Assembly: GCA_031556065.1 (NCBI GenBank)
Contig: JAVBTR010000009.1
Span: forward strand, 1-47,607
Length of the DNA stretch: 47,607 nt
Reading direction: 5' to 3'
From: JAVBTR01 sp031556065
Lineage (GTDB): Bacteria > Bacillota > Clostridia > Christensenellales > Aristaeellaceae
The translations under genes and the position numbers were made by a program. The notes beneath the pieces were generated by a model that did not search any database, was not told the origin of the DNA, and saw nothing but the letters and a program-made list of their open reading frames with translations. Shown here one piece after another: positions 33,101-41,344 of this stretch (its first letter is position 1; each line of letters begins with the position of its first letter).

Positions 33101-34381
33101 TTATTCGGCGTATGCAGCCAGGAAGGCGAAGGTGCTTTGCGCAGCCTTCTCGGGGGTGGTTGCACCGTAAGCTACCTGCTCAATAGCATCGAAGAGGATT
33201 TGCTTGGCTTCGGGGGTGGAGATCAGTGCGTCGTTCACGGTGCCGCCGTAGGTTACAGTAATATCAGCTGCGTTGGCAACGATATCGGATACCTTGCCCT
33301 TTTCTTTGCAGATGACTCGGGCTTCTTCCGTGGGTGGCAGGGAGCGCTGGGCGCCCAGGGTTTCCATGGCAATGGGGGAATTGAAGAAGTAATCCATGAA
33401 CATCACGGCTTCTTCGGGGTTTTTGGAGGTAGCGGAAATAGCCATCACCTGGGGGCAGTTAGCAGCCCAGCCGCCGTCTTTCAAAGCAGCCAAGGCGGGC
33501 AGCTTGCCGGCATAGTAGGTGGCGTTGGTGTTGGCAGCGGTGAGCACTTCCAAGGTGGAAACATAAGCGAAAGCGCAAACATATTTGCCGGCGATCCAGC
33601 TAGGATCGGACTGAAGGTTGTCGTTTTCATAGGGTGCGATGGAGCTTGCGGGGGGAATCACGTTGTTATCGTACAGGGCCTTGATGTATTCGAAGATCAC
33701 CTGCATGTCGTCTGCGGTCAGATTCAGGGTGCGGGTTTCGGAATCGAAGGGGGTCTTGCCGATCAGCTGCTTGGCATAGGTTAAGAAAACCATGTTTGTT
33801 AGGTTAGTGATATTGGCAGACATGAAGTACACTTCGGGGTCCGCATCGTGAACAGCTTTGCCGTAGGCGAGCATGTCATCCCAGGTGAACTGCTGGCTTA
33901 AATCAATGTTGAATTTCTCGGCCATTTCGGCATTCACAACCAGGGCGCAGCCTGCCACGCCAGTGGGGATACCCAGCTGCTGGCCATTGTAGTAGCCGTT
34001 AATACGCTGACGGAGGAAGCCTTCTTCAAACTTGGAAAAATCGAAGTTGTAGGCATCGTAGCTGATAAAGTAATCTTTGCCGGAAGCCACATACTTGGGC
34101 ATGGTTTCGGGGTCGATCTGGATGATGTCGGGTGCACTGCCGGAAGCCAGCTGGGCGGACAGCTTATCATGGTAGCCGTCGGAGGAGCCAAATTCCGCTT
34201 CGATGGTGATGTAGGGATACAGCGCCTGGAACTGTTCGATCACTTCCAGAGTGGCCGCGGTGCGGGATTCGCCGCCCCACCAGCTAAAACGAAGGGTTAC
34301 AGGTTCCTTGGATTCCGCCAGGGCGCCAGCCATGGAAAAAAGCATAACCATTGCAACCAAAAGACAGAGTACCTTTTTCAT
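33101..34381 (-). CDS. extracellular sugar-binding protein of CUT1 ABC transporter
   Basis: 426 residues. A signal peptide (MKKVLCLLVAMVMLFSMAGALA) ends in ALAES, with no lipobox Cys. The mature protein has the family-1 binding fold: VTLRFSWWGGESR, the hinge-like FGSSDGYHDKLSAQLASGSAPDI region and EEAVMFMDYFFNSP near the C terminus. It captures an oligosaccharide or glycoside and delivers it to the two permeases. The region upstream (34382-34518) has a TAAAAT-like -10 at the minus strand without a good -35, as expected for a promoter that depends on an activator such as the neighbouring response regulator (inference). Confidence 0.9.
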   Translation of the reverse strand: MKKVLCLLVAMVMLFSMAGALAESKEPVTLRFSWWGGESRTAATLEVIEQFQALYPYITIEAEFGSSDGYHDKLSAQLASGSAPDIIQIDPETMPKYVASGKDYFISYDAYNFDFSKFEEGFLRQRINGYYNGQQLGIPTGVAGCALVVNAEMAEKFNIDLSQQFTWDDMLAYGKAVHDADPEVYFMSANITNLTNMVFLTYAKQLIGKTPFDSETRTLNLTADDMQVIFEYIKALYDNNVIPPASSIAPYENDNLQSDPSWIAGKYVCAFAYVSTLEVLTAANTNATYYAGKLPALAALKDGGWAANCPQVMAISATSKNPEEAVMFMDYFFNSPIAMETLGAQRSLPPTEEARVICKEKGKVSDIVANAADITVTYGGTVNDALISTPEAKQILFDAIEQVAYGATTPEKAAQSTFAFLAAYAE

Positions 34382-34518
34382 GTATTTACCTCTCCTCTCC
34401 CGTAATGGGAATCTATGCGTTCATTTTATCGTTAAAACGCACAAAAAGAAAGGGCATAATATGTCATTTGGTTTCATTGGTTATGCAATTGGCGACAAAG
34501 GGGTATCATTTTTTATGG

Positions 34519-35151
34519 TTAGTCTTCATTTTTTGTGATAGCGGTAAAAGAAGGGCACTGATCGTTTAAGGGACAGGTATGGCATAACGGCCTTTGAGCC
34601 TTGCATATACGGCGGCCGTGAAGGATCAGCCAATGGTGGGCGGTGGACCAATCTTTTTTGGCAATGGCCTTTAAAAGCTGCTTTTCTGTTTCTTCTACTG
34701 TTTTGGCATGGGCTAAGCCAAGGCGGTTGGAAACCCTAAACACATGGGTATCTACCGGCATGGCAGGCTGGTTAAAAGCGAATGCCAGCACCACATTGGC
34801 AGTTTTGCGGCCTACCCCGGGGAGGGTGGTTAATTCTTTCATGGTGCTGGGTACTTGGCCTCCAAAGCTATTTAAAAGCAACTGGCTGGTGGCCACAATA
34901 TTGTGGGCTTTGGATTTAAAGCCGCAGCTTTTAACAATGCGAAACACATCCTCTTCATCGGCGGCGGCCATTTCTACAGGGGTTGGATATTTTCCAAATA
35001 GCTCCGGAGTAACCTTGTTCACCTGTTTATCAGTGCACTGGGCGGCCAGAATGGTGGCGACCAGGGTTTCAAACGGGTTGGTGAAATCCAGCTCCGGCTT
35101 GGGGTTTGGGTACATTTCATTTAAGCGGCGAAGAATTTCTTTTTTAGACAT
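34519..35151 (-). CDS. nth: endonuclease III
   Basis: About 210 residues. This DNA glycosylase/AP lyase removes oxidised pyrimidines in base-excision repair. The helix-hairpin-helix with catalytic Lys is LPGVGRKTANVV, the catalytic Asp is in VDTHVFRVSNRLGL and the C-terminal [4Fe-4S] cysteines are spaced C-x6-C-x2-C-x5-C (CKAQRPLC, HTC, PLNDQC). The ATG at 35151 has GAGGTG seven bases upstream; the longer frame from 35166 overlaps the folT stop. It follows folT closely and may be expressed from the same riboswitch-controlled transcript. Confidence 0.96.
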   Translation of the reverse strand: MSKKEILRRLNEMYPNPKPELDFTNPFETLVATILAAQCTDKQVNKVTPELFGKYPTPVEMAAADEEDVFRIVKSCGFKSKAHNIVATSQLLLNSFGGQVPSTMKELTTLPGVGRKTANVVLAFAFNQPAMPVDTHVFRVSNRLGLAHAKTVEETEKQLLKAIAKKDWSTAHHWLILHGRRICKAQRPLCHTCPLNDQCPSFTAITKNED

Positions 35152-35162
35152 GGGGGAGCACC

Positions 35163-35690
35163 TCATTTCATTTTGGGCAGCAGTTTGGCAGGAAGCCTTT
35201 TAAACAGCGTAATGGTGGTAAATAGAAGAATGACGTCGATGGGATATTGAAACAAATTTTTGTATGCCCTGGAAGGCAAGAGCACCAGGATTCCCTTGCC
35301 GTAAAGCTGATGGATCCAGATGGTATTAAGGCCAATGTTCAAAAACAGATCGATTAAAAATTTGGCCACAAGCACATGCCAGATTTTGACATCCCGCTGG
35401 TAAAAGCAAAGCCCGTAAATGAGCCCCGCTAAAATGGCGGTTAAGGTAAAACCGAAATGATACACGCCCAAGGGATTTAAAAGATACCCTAGAATGTCCG
35501 CCAGGCCTGCTATAATCATGGCGGGGACAGGGCCTAACAGCAGCCCTGCCATAGCCGTTGGCAGAAAAGCGAAGCTGATACGCATGAACTCGTTCAGGTT
35601 AATGGCAAGCACACGGGAAAGGATGATGTTCAGCGCGATAAGCATGGCCATGACAGTGGTGGTTTGAGTGGTAAACTTGGGTTTGAACAT
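35163..35690 (-). CDS. folT: folate-family ECF transporter S component
   Basis: 175 residues with five or six hydrophobic segments, the substrate-binding subunit of an energy-coupling-factor importer. AMLIALNIILSRVLAINL, RISFAFLPTAMAGLLLGP, ADILGYLLNPLGVYH and ALNIGLNTIW-like GLNTIWIHQLYGK match the FolT family. It would work with a shared EcfA1A2T module encoded elsewhere. The tetrahydrofolate riboswitch just upstream confirms the substrate. AAGGAGGGCG precedes the ATG. Confidence 0.92.
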   Translation of the reverse strand: MFKPKFTTQTTTVMAMLIALNIILSRVLAINLNEFMRISFAFLPTAMAGLLLGPVPAMIIAGLADILGYLLNPLGVYHFGFTLTAILAGLIYGLCFYQRDVKIWHVLVAKFLIDLFLNIGLNTIWIHQLYGKGILVLLPSRAYKNLFQYPIDVILLFTTITLFKRLPAKLLPKMK

Positions 35691-35707
35691 GAAAAAACGC
35701 CCTCCTT

Positions 35708-35725
35708 ATCAAATCGGAATTTGAT
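35708..35725 (-). promoter_or_regulatory. hairpin next to the folT ribosome site
   Basis: ATCAAAT-TCCG-ATTTGAT is a perfect 7-bp stem-loop that ends directly before AAGGAGG. It is a good candidate for the part of the leader that the riboswitch uses to hide or expose the ribosome site. This mechanism is inference. Confidence 0.45.
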
Positions 35726-35760
35726 TCGCAAGCGGCGCGCTATACACAAATAAAACATAA

Positions 35761-35866
35761 CAGCGGGATGCGGCCAAACTACCGCGCACAGGGCTTTTCT
35801 CCCTTGCTTCGTTCCATGGCAACTCCCCGTCCATGAACACTTAACGCAGTTTGGCCTACTCTGCCA
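35761..35866 (-). promoter_or_regulatory. tetrahydrofolate (THF) riboswitch
   Basis: Read on the minus strand, the leader holds the conserved landmarks of the THF aptamer in order: GCAGAGTAG, GCGTTAAGTG, GGGGAGTTG, AACGAAGC, GCGCGGTAG and GCATCCCGCTG. The outer GGC-AGAGTAG and GCATCC parts and the internal loops fall in the expected places, and the gene controlled is a folate transporter. High reduced folate would be expected to lower expression. It starts about ten bases past the predicted transcription start of the promoter at 35884-35912. Confidence 0.92.
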
Positions 35867-35883
35867 GATGTCGAATCATGCCT

Positions 35884-35912
35884 ATTTTAGCGCATACACA
35901 AAGCAATTGCAA
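35884..35912 (-). promoter_or_regulatory. promoter of the folT-nth operon
   Basis: On the minus strand: TTGCAA (35907-35912), 17-base spacer, TAAAAT (35884-35889). Confidence 0.75.
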
Positions 35913-35937
35913 GTATGTTCTTTTGGTGTTTACAGCC

Positions 35938-35966
35938 TTGCCAGTGCAAGCGGGATTGGTTACAAT
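35938..35966 (+). promoter_or_regulatory. promoter of the isocitrate dehydrogenase gene
   Basis: TTGCCA (35938-35943), 17-base spacer and TACAAT (35961-35966), 29 bases before the ATG. It is divergent from the folT promoter. Confidence 0.72.
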
Positions 35967-35995
35967 AAATCCATTAAGTTTGAAAGGGTGTCTTT

Positions 35996-37207
35996 ATGGA
36001 AAAGGTTCTCATGACAACGCCGCTGGTTGAGATGGATGGCGATGAAATGACCCGCATCCTCTGGGCAAAAATCAAGGAACTGCTTATTTTGCCCTATGTG
36101 GATTTAAAAAGTGAATACTATGATTTGGGCCTGCCTTACCGGGATGAAACAGGCGACCAGGTAACGGTGGATTCCGCGCTGGCTACAAAAAAATACGGCG
36201 TGGCTGTAAAATGCGCCACCATTACCCCCAATAAGCAGCGTGTGGAAGAATATCATTTAAAGGAAATGTGGAAAAGCCCTAACGGTACCATCCGTGCTTT
36301 GCTGGATGGTACGGTGTTCCGTGCGCCCATTGTGGTTAAGGGCATTTCACCCACCGTCAAGACCTGGGAACTGCCTATTACCATTGCCCGTCACGCCTAT
36401 GGGGATATTTATAAAAACACGGAGCTCCGGGTTCCGGAAGCTGGCAAGGCGGAACTGGTGTTTACCAATGACCAGGGGATCGAAACCCGGGCCACTATTT
36501 TCGATTTTAAGGGTCCTGGCATTTTGCAGGGTGTGCACAACACCGATGCGTCTATCGCTGCTTTTGCCCATGCCTGCTTTAAATATGCCCTCTCTGTTAA
36601 ACAGGAGCTGTGGTTTTCCACCAAGGATACCATTTCCAAAACCTATGATCACCGGTTTAAAGATATCTTCCAGGAGATTTTCGACAGGGATTATAAAGAC
36701 GCTTTTGAAAAAGCGGGTATCAGCTATTTCTATACCCTTATCGACGATGCGGTGGCCAGGGTTATGCGCAGCCAGGGCGGCTTTATCTGGGCCTGCAAGA
36801 ATTATGACGGCGATGTGATGAGCGATATGGTAGCCACGGCCTTCGGTTCTTTGGCCATGATGACATCCGTTTTGGTATCCCCCGATGGACAGTTCGAATA
36901 CGAAGCTGCTCACGGTACCGTTACCCGTCATTACTACAAGCATTTAAAGGGCGAAGAAACCTCTACCAACTCGGTGGCCACCATCTTTGCCTGGTCGGGA
37001 GCACTGCGCAAGCGGGGCGAAATGGACGGGCTCCAAGACCTTTGCGCGTTTGCGGATAAATTGGAAAAAGCCACCCTGGATACCATCCAAGGCGGCGTGA
37101 TGACAAAAGATTTGGCCATGCTTTATGAAGGGAAAGCCACCGCCGTTAACAGCGAGGATTTCTTAAAGGCCATTGCACAAAAACTCCAGGCCGATCAGCA
37201 ACAATAA
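35996..37207 (+). CDS. icd: NADP-dependent isocitrate dehydrogenase, eukaryotic type
   Basis: 403 residues. It oxidises isocitrate to 2-oxoglutarate with NADP and a divalent metal, feeding glutamate synthesis. VEMDGDEMTRILWAKIKE at the N terminus, CATITPNKQRVEEYHLKEMWKSPNGTIR in the substrate-binding part, the ISKTYDHRFKDIF helix and DDAVARVMRSQGGFIWACKNYDGDVMSD are characteristic of the mammalian-like homodimeric class, also present in many Clostridia, rather than the E. coli Icd class. The last 45 bases overlap the convergent traX-like gene. No citrate synthase or aconitase lies nearby. Confidence 0.96.
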   Translation: MEKVLMTTPLVEMDGDEMTRILWAKIKELLILPYVDLKSEYYDLGLPYRDETGDQVTVDSALATKKYGVAVKCATITPNKQRVEEYHLKEMWKSPNGTIRALLDGTVFRAPIVVKGISPTVKTWELPITIARHAYGDIYKNTELRVPEAGKAELVFTNDQGIETRATIFDFKGPGILQGVHNTDASIAAFAHACFKYALSVKQELWFSTKDTISKTYDHRFKDIFQEIFDRDYKDAFEKAGISYFYTLIDDAVARVMRSQGGFIWACKNYDGDVMSDMVATAFGSLAMMTSVLVSPDGQFEYEAAHGTVTRHYYKHLKGEETSTNSVATIFAWSGALRKRGEMDGLQDLCAFADKLEKATLDTIQGGVMTKDLAMLYEGKATAVNSEDFLKAIAQKLQADQQQ

Positions 37208-37906
37208 ATGGATCGGGTACAGGGCGTAGCCCAGCCACTTGGGAAGAGAAAACCGCCAGGGTATGGGGATAATGATCAAAGGCAGCGCCAACAGCGACAG
37301 CCCTTGTAAATGAAAGAAGGGCTGGAGGATCGTTCCCACATAGGGCCAATTTAAAAACACGAAGGGGACTGCGAAAAACTGCTTTACATAGGTATTGCTT
37401 CCAGAGCCCCAGAATAAGCAAAAGGCGACCATGACGGCTGTTATGGCGCTTTTTCTTTCTCTTGCCCCATAAAGGAGGAGTATAAACAAAACGCCCTTCC
37501 AGCCGTAATCGCATCCGGTAACGACGGCTGCCACCAAGGCAAGTGCCGGTGCCCAGATATGGCTGAGGAACTTTTTTTCTCTTATGCCCCACAAAGCCAG
37601 CACGCCTAAAGCCAGGGTTAAGAAAATGTTGGGCTCTTTCCACGTGTGGTTCAACGCCAACATATAAAGGGGCTGGGAAATAAAGCCTACCAGTAAAAGG
37701 CGAAGGGCATACTTAAAATGGCTTTTTGTATAGACGACCCCAACCACCACACACCAGCAGTAAATGGGAAAGGCCAGGCGGCCTAAAATACGCATTTCTG
37801 GCACATGGGGTAAAAGCATTTTGCCAAAATGATCACAGCACATAAAAACAAGTGCAATGACCTTTAAAAGGTATGTGTTTGTATTCCCGCTAAGATTTTT
37901 TACCAT
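37163..37906 (-). CDS. TraX family membrane protein
   Basis: 247 residues with seven or eight hydrophobic segments and the TraX family features KVIALVFMCCDHFGKML, RILGRLAFPIYCWCVV and the C-terminal KWLGYALYPIHLLLL. The family was named for acetylation of F-pilin but is widespread in Bacillota outside conjugation, where its substrate is unknown; it resembles membrane acyltransferases. No conjugation gene is present here. The gene overlaps the 3' end of icd by 45 bases on the other strand. Confidence 0.88.
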   Translation of the reverse strand: MVKNLSGNTNTYLLKVIALVFMCCDHFGKMLLPHVPEMRILGRLAFPIYCWCVVVGVVYTKSHFKYALRLLLVGFISQPLYMLALNHTWKEPNIFLTLALGVLALWGIREKKFLSHIWAPALALVAAVVTGCDYGWKGVLFILLLYGARERKSAITAVMVAFCLFWGSGSNTYVKQFFAVPFVFLNWPYVGTILQPFFHLQGLSLLALPLIIIPIPWRFSLPKWLGYALYPIHLLLLIGLEFLCNGL

Positions 37907-37940
37907 TGATTCACCCCCGAAAAGGATTATAGCATAACCC

Positions 37941-37969
37941 TTGCTAAAATGGTACTTTTACGGTACACT
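37941..37969 (+). promoter_or_regulatory. probable promoter of the MATE gene
   Basis: TTGCTA (37941-37946), 17-base spacer and TACACT (37964-37969), 25 bases before the GTG start. Confidence 0.55.
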
Positions 37970-37994
37970 CTCATGTGTGAAATGAGGGATAACA

Positions 37995-39377
37995 GTGGTT
38001 TTAAGTAGGGATTACCTGCGCAGCTTTATTGGAGAGAAGGATTTTTACAAGCGCGCCTTAATGGTTATGATTCCGATTATTATTCAGCAATTGATCAACA
38101 CGCTGTTTAACGTGGTAGATAATCTGATGGTGGGCCAACTATCGGGCCTGGCTATGAGCGCTGTATCGGTAGCCAACAAACCAAGCCTGATCTATAACGG
38201 CTTTTTCTTTGGCATTACCGGCGCTGGCGGATTGATGATCAGCCAGTTTTACGGTGCCGGGAATCACCGCAAATGCCAAAGCTTGTTTGCCCTGGAAATG
38301 ATTCTGGGCCTGGGCTGCGCGGTGCTTTTTACTGGGGCCATGTTCTTTGGGGCTCAAACCGTTATGCGGATTTTTGTCAGCGATCCAGAGACGATTGAAA
38401 TTGGCGTCAGCTATTTAAAAATGGTGGCCTTCAGCTATTTGCCTGCGGCAGTCTCCACCACCTGCATGTTCTCCATGCGGGCATTGGGCCGCACCAAAAC
38501 ACCCATGATGCTGAGCCTGATGGCCATGGTTTTAAACGGCATCTTTAATTACACTCTGATTTTCGGTCACTTTGGGGCGCCAGCAATGGGCGTGGTAGGT
38601 GCTGCTTTGGGCACGCTCCTGGCGCGAATTTGCGAAATGCTTCTGTATATTTTCATTCTTTTACGGCGCAAGGCTTTCTTTAGCATAAACCTGGCCTCTG
38701 TGGTTGATCTGGGCAAAAATGCATTTAACAGCTTTGTAAAAAAAGCCATTCCCTTGACCATTAACGAAATCCTTTGGACAAGCGGTATGAGCGTGTACTT
38801 CTGGGCCTACGCCAGAATCGATGAGACGGCTTTGCCTGCGATTACTATCGCGGATTTGGTTGTTCAGATTGGATTTGTTATTTCTATGGGGATGGCCAGC
38901 GCTATTGCGGTGCTTATCGGTACCAGGCTTGGGGCCGGGGAATTCGACGAAGCTCGCCAAAATACCAAGAAACTGTTTACCCTAACCCTAGTCAACGCCC
39001 TGGTTTCTACCTGTATTGGCCTTGCTATGTCCTTTGCTTTGCCGGGCGTATTCAATGTAGATGCTTCTATGCAGAACCTGGCCCGGCAGCTAAGCTGGGT
39101 AGGCGCGGTCTTCTATTTGCCCAATGCTATTTACGGTTTTTGCTTCTTCTGCCTTCGGGCTGGGGGCGATACGAAAAGCGCCGCATTATTGGACAGTGGC
39201 TACATGTGGCTTATACCCGTGCCTGCAGCTGTGCTGCTTGCACTTTTTGGCCAGGGCCGAATCAACGTGATTCTCGCCATGCTAATTGTGCAGTTTTTAA
39301 TGAATGCCAAGTTCATTATTGCCCTGGTGGTGGTTAAAAAAGGCAGGTGGGTGCGGAATATTACCCAAGACACGTAA
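37995..39377 (+). CDS. MATE family efflux transporter
   Basis: 460 residues, twelve membrane segments in two similar halves. MVMIPIIIQQLINTLFNVVDNLMVGQLSG and its second-half counterpart around residues 250-290 are typical of the family, which exports drugs or metabolites using Na+ or H+ gradients. The usual Asp-rich cation site and internal ALGRTKTPM and GGDTKSA signatures are present. The start is GTG with GAGGG upstream. The substrate cannot be inferred. Confidence 0.93.
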   Translation: MVLSRDYLRSFIGEKDFYKRALMVMIPIIIQQLINTLFNVVDNLMVGQLSGLAMSAVSVANKPSLIYNGFFFGITGAGGLMISQFYGAGNHRKCQSLFALEMILGLGCAVLFTGAMFFGAQTVMRIFVSDPETIEIGVSYLKMVAFSYLPAAVSTTCMFSMRALGRTKTPMMLSLMAMVLNGIFNYTLIFGHFGAPAMGVVGAALGTLLARICEMLLYIFILLRRKAFFSINLASVVDLGKNAFNSFVKKAIPLTINEILWTSGMSVYFWAYARIDETALPAITIADLVVQIGFVISMGMASAIAVLIGTRLGAGEFDEARQNTKKLFTLTLVNALVSTCIGLAMSFALPGVFNVDASMQNLARQLSWVGAVFYLPNAIYGFCFFCLRAGGDTKSAALLDSGYMWLIPVPAAVLLALFGQGRINVILAMLIVQFLMNAKFIIALVVVKKGRWVRNITQDT

Positions 39378-39386
39378 GAAAAACTG

Positions 39387-39395
39387 TGTTATAAT
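39387..39395 (+). promoter_or_regulatory. extended -10 promoter of obg
   Basis: TGTTATAAT: an extended -10 (TG, one base, TATAAT at 39390-39395) with no clear -35 box, about 34 bases upstream of the obg start. Confidence 0.55.
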
Positions 39396-39428
39396 ATTTT
39401 TTTGTGTAACGTATTAAGGGGGATTAGT

Positions 39429-40697
39429 TTGGAACTGTTTGTAGATCATGTTAAAATTACGGCCAAGGCAGGCAATGGCGGCAATGGCTGCGTTTCCTTT
39501 CATAGGGAAAAGTATGTGCAAAATGGCGGCCCGGACGGAGGCGACGGGGGTAACGGTGGGGATGTGATTCTCTATGCCGATAACAATATGTTTACCCTGC
39601 TGGATTTCCGCTTTAAAACCAAGTATACTGCCGAAAACGGCCAGGATGGCGCAGCAGGCCGTTGCATGGGCAGAAAAGGCGAAAGCTTGATTATCAAAGT
39701 ACCTGTTGGGACTGTGGTTCGGGAAGAAACCACTGGCCGCGTTGTGGCGGATATGTTTGAAGCGGGCCAGGAAAAGGTGCTGCTCAAAGGCGGCAAGGGG
39801 GGCTGGGGGAACCAGCACTTTGCCACACCCACCCGCCAGGCACCTAACTTTGCCAAACCGGGTATCAAGACCGATATTATGTCTTTTCACCTTGAACTTA
39901 AAACCATCGCAGACGTAGGCCTGGTGGGCTTCCCCAATGTAGGCAAGAGTACCATTCTTTCAGTTGTCACCGCCGCTAAACCGAAGATTGGCAACTATCA
40001 CTTTACCACCCTCACTCCGAACCTGGGTATTTTGCGCCATCATGGCCAGGATATTGTTTTAGCCGATATTCCCGGTTTGGTTGAAGGGGCCAGCGAAGGC
40101 GTGGGCCTGGGTCACGATTTCCTGCGTCATGTAGAGCGCACAAGACTCCTTCTCCACGTGGTAGACATTTCTGGTTCAGAAGGCCGTGATCCTATTAAGG
40201 ATTACGATCAAATCAATCTGGAGCTGGCCAATTATGGCGAACTGAAACAGCGCCCCCAGATACTGCTGCTAAATAAAATGGATTTGACCGATGCCCAAGA
40301 AAACGCTCAGCGAATCCGCGAGCACATTAAAGAAAGTGGTATTGCGGTGTTCGAGGTTTCCGCCGCTACCCGCCAAGGCTTCGATGCCCTTTTGGATAAG
40401 GTGGCCCTGGAACTTGAAAAACTACCCAAACAGGAGCCCTTCAGGGAAGAGGAAATGCCCGTGGGGAACCCAACCGCCCAAGGCTATGAAATCACCCGCC
40501 AAGGCAATCTCTTCATGGTGGATGGCCCGGCCATCGACCGCCTGATCAACAGCGTGAACTTCGACGATGAAGAAAGCCTCAACTGGTTCCATCGCTCTTT
40601 GCGCCGTATGGGCATCATTGAGGATCTGCGCAAAGCCGGAGCCAAGGAAGGCGATACCGTGGCTATGGATGAAATGGAGTTCGATTTTGTAGAGTAA
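39429..40697 (+). CDS. obg: GTPase Obg (CgtA)
   Basis: About 422 residues. The glycine-rich Obg fold (1-157) starts with ELFVDHVKITAKAGNGGNG; the G domain has the P loop GFPNVGKST near residue 166, ADIPGLVEGAS and NKMD; the OCT domain is at about 345-422. Obg links ribosome assembly with stress and, in spore formers, is needed for sporulation initiation. The start is TTG at 39429 with AAGGGGGATTAGT upstream; the open frame from 39402 lacks a ribosome site. yhbY follows. Confidence 0.97.
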   Translation: MELFVDHVKITAKAGNGGNGCVSFHREKYVQNGGPDGGDGGNGGDVILYADNNMFTLLDFRFKTKYTAENGQDGAAGRCMGRKGESLIIKVPVGTVVREETTGRVVADMFEAGQEKVLLKGGKGGWGNQHFATPTRQAPNFAKPGIKTDIMSFHLELKTIADVGLVGFPNVGKSTILSVVTAAKPKIGNYHFTTLTPNLGILRHHGQDIVLADIPGLVEGASEGVGLGHDFLRHVERTRLLLHVVDISGSEGRDPIKDYDQINLELANYGELKQRPQILLLNKMDLTDAQENAQRIREHIKESGIAVFEVSAATRQGFDALLDKVALELEKLPKQEPFREEEMPVGNPTAQGYEITRQGNLFMVDGPAIDRLINSVNFDDEESLNWFHRSLRRMGIIEDLRKAGAKEGDTVAMDEMEFDFVE

Positions 40698-40707
40698 GGG
40701 TTTTGTA

Positions 40708-40744
40708 GAGGGCCCTTTCTTTTAGAAAAAAGAAAAGGCCCCCT
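40708..40744 (+). terminator. imperfect hairpin between obg and yhbY
   Basis: AGAGGGCCCTTTCTTT pairs with AAAGAAAAGGCCCCCT apart from two mismatches around a short loop. No T-run follows, so it probably modulates rather than stops transcription. It resembles the pyrimidine/purine hairpin at 139-172. Confidence 0.55.
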
Positions 40745-40793
40745 GACGCTCTCCAAAAAGAAAACCTATATGGTAAAAGAGAGGTATATTTTT

Positions 40794-41087
40794 ATGACCA
40801 GCAAGCAAAGGGCCTACCTTCGTTCCATGGCGAACACCATGGATGTGGTATTGTACGTAGGCAAGGAAGGCGTTACACCTGGCACCATTAAAGACGCCTA
40901 TGATGTATTGGAAGCCCGTGAAATCATCAAATGCTCCGTGCAGCAGGGCGCGCCAGTGGATGCAAGAGAAGCCTGTACCCAGATATGCCAGCAGACGGGA
41001 GCGGAACCCATTCAATGTATTGGCCGTAAGTTTGTTATTTATCGCGAAAGCCGAGAAAACAAAAGAATCGATCTGAGCAATATCTGA
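40794..41087 (+). CDS. yhbY: YhbY-type RNA-binding protein
   Basis: 97 residues, a single CRM domain that binds pre-50S ribosomes. MTSKQRAYLRSMANTMD, VLYVGKEGVTPG, ALEAREIIKCSV-like VLEAREIIKCSVQQGA and CIGRKFVIYRES are the family landmarks, including the GxxG-like loop. The start is the ATG at 40794 after GAGAGGTATATTTTT, not the longer frame. It follows obg, a common order in Bacillota. Confidence 0.93.
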   Translation: MTSKQRAYLRSMANTMDVVLYVGKEGVTPGTIKDAYDVLEAREIIKCSVQQGAPVDAREACTQICQQTGAEPIQCIGRKFVIYRESRENKRIDLSNI

Positions 41088-41096
41088 ACATAAAAA

Positions 41097-41125
41097 GACC
41101 GTGTCTCCAATTTGGAGGCACGGTC
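41097..41125 (+). terminator. terminator hairpin downstream of yhbY
   Basis: GACCGTGTCTCCA and TGGAGGCACGGTC form a 13-bp stem (one G-T pair) with a three-base loop, nine bases after the stop codon. No T-run follows: its 3' edge runs straight into the 140-bp repeat. Confidence 0.7.
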
Positions 41126-41263
41126 AGACCATCAACAAACCCTAGGAGGTATCGGAGGACCGCGGTCCTCCGATTTTCATTCCGAAATCGGCGACATGCG
41201 CGGCGATTTTCGGTGGAATTTCGTAGAAATTCCTACCTTGCCCCAACAAACGACCGTAAAATC
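41124..41263. repeat. dispersed 140-bp intergenic repeat, right copy
   Basis: This is the inverted copy of 1-140, with two mismatches by my reading (a C for T in the ACATG(C/T)GCGG segment and a C for G near 41245). The 24-bp palindrome lies at 41151-41174. The copy shares its first two bases with the end of the yhbY hairpin and continues on the right into a hairpin array that may belong to the same element. Confidence 0.9.
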
Positions 41264-41282
41264 GAAGATTTTACAGTGCAGT

Positions 41283-41339
41283 GAGGGAAATCCCTCGTGC
41301 GACACCTGTGTCGCACGAAAGCGTCGACTGTGTCGACGC
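41283..41339. repeat. array of three perfect palindromes
   Basis: Three back-to-back stem-loops: GAGGGA-AA-TCCCTC (41283-41296), CGTGCGACAC-CT-GTGTCGCACG (41296-41317) and GCGTCGAC-TGT-GTCGACGC (41321-41339). They lie between the 140-bp repeat and a terminator. With the repeat they fill the gene-free stretch between yhbY and the small membrane protein; no open frame of interest is present. Confidence 0.85.
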
Positions 41340-41344
41340 GCTGA

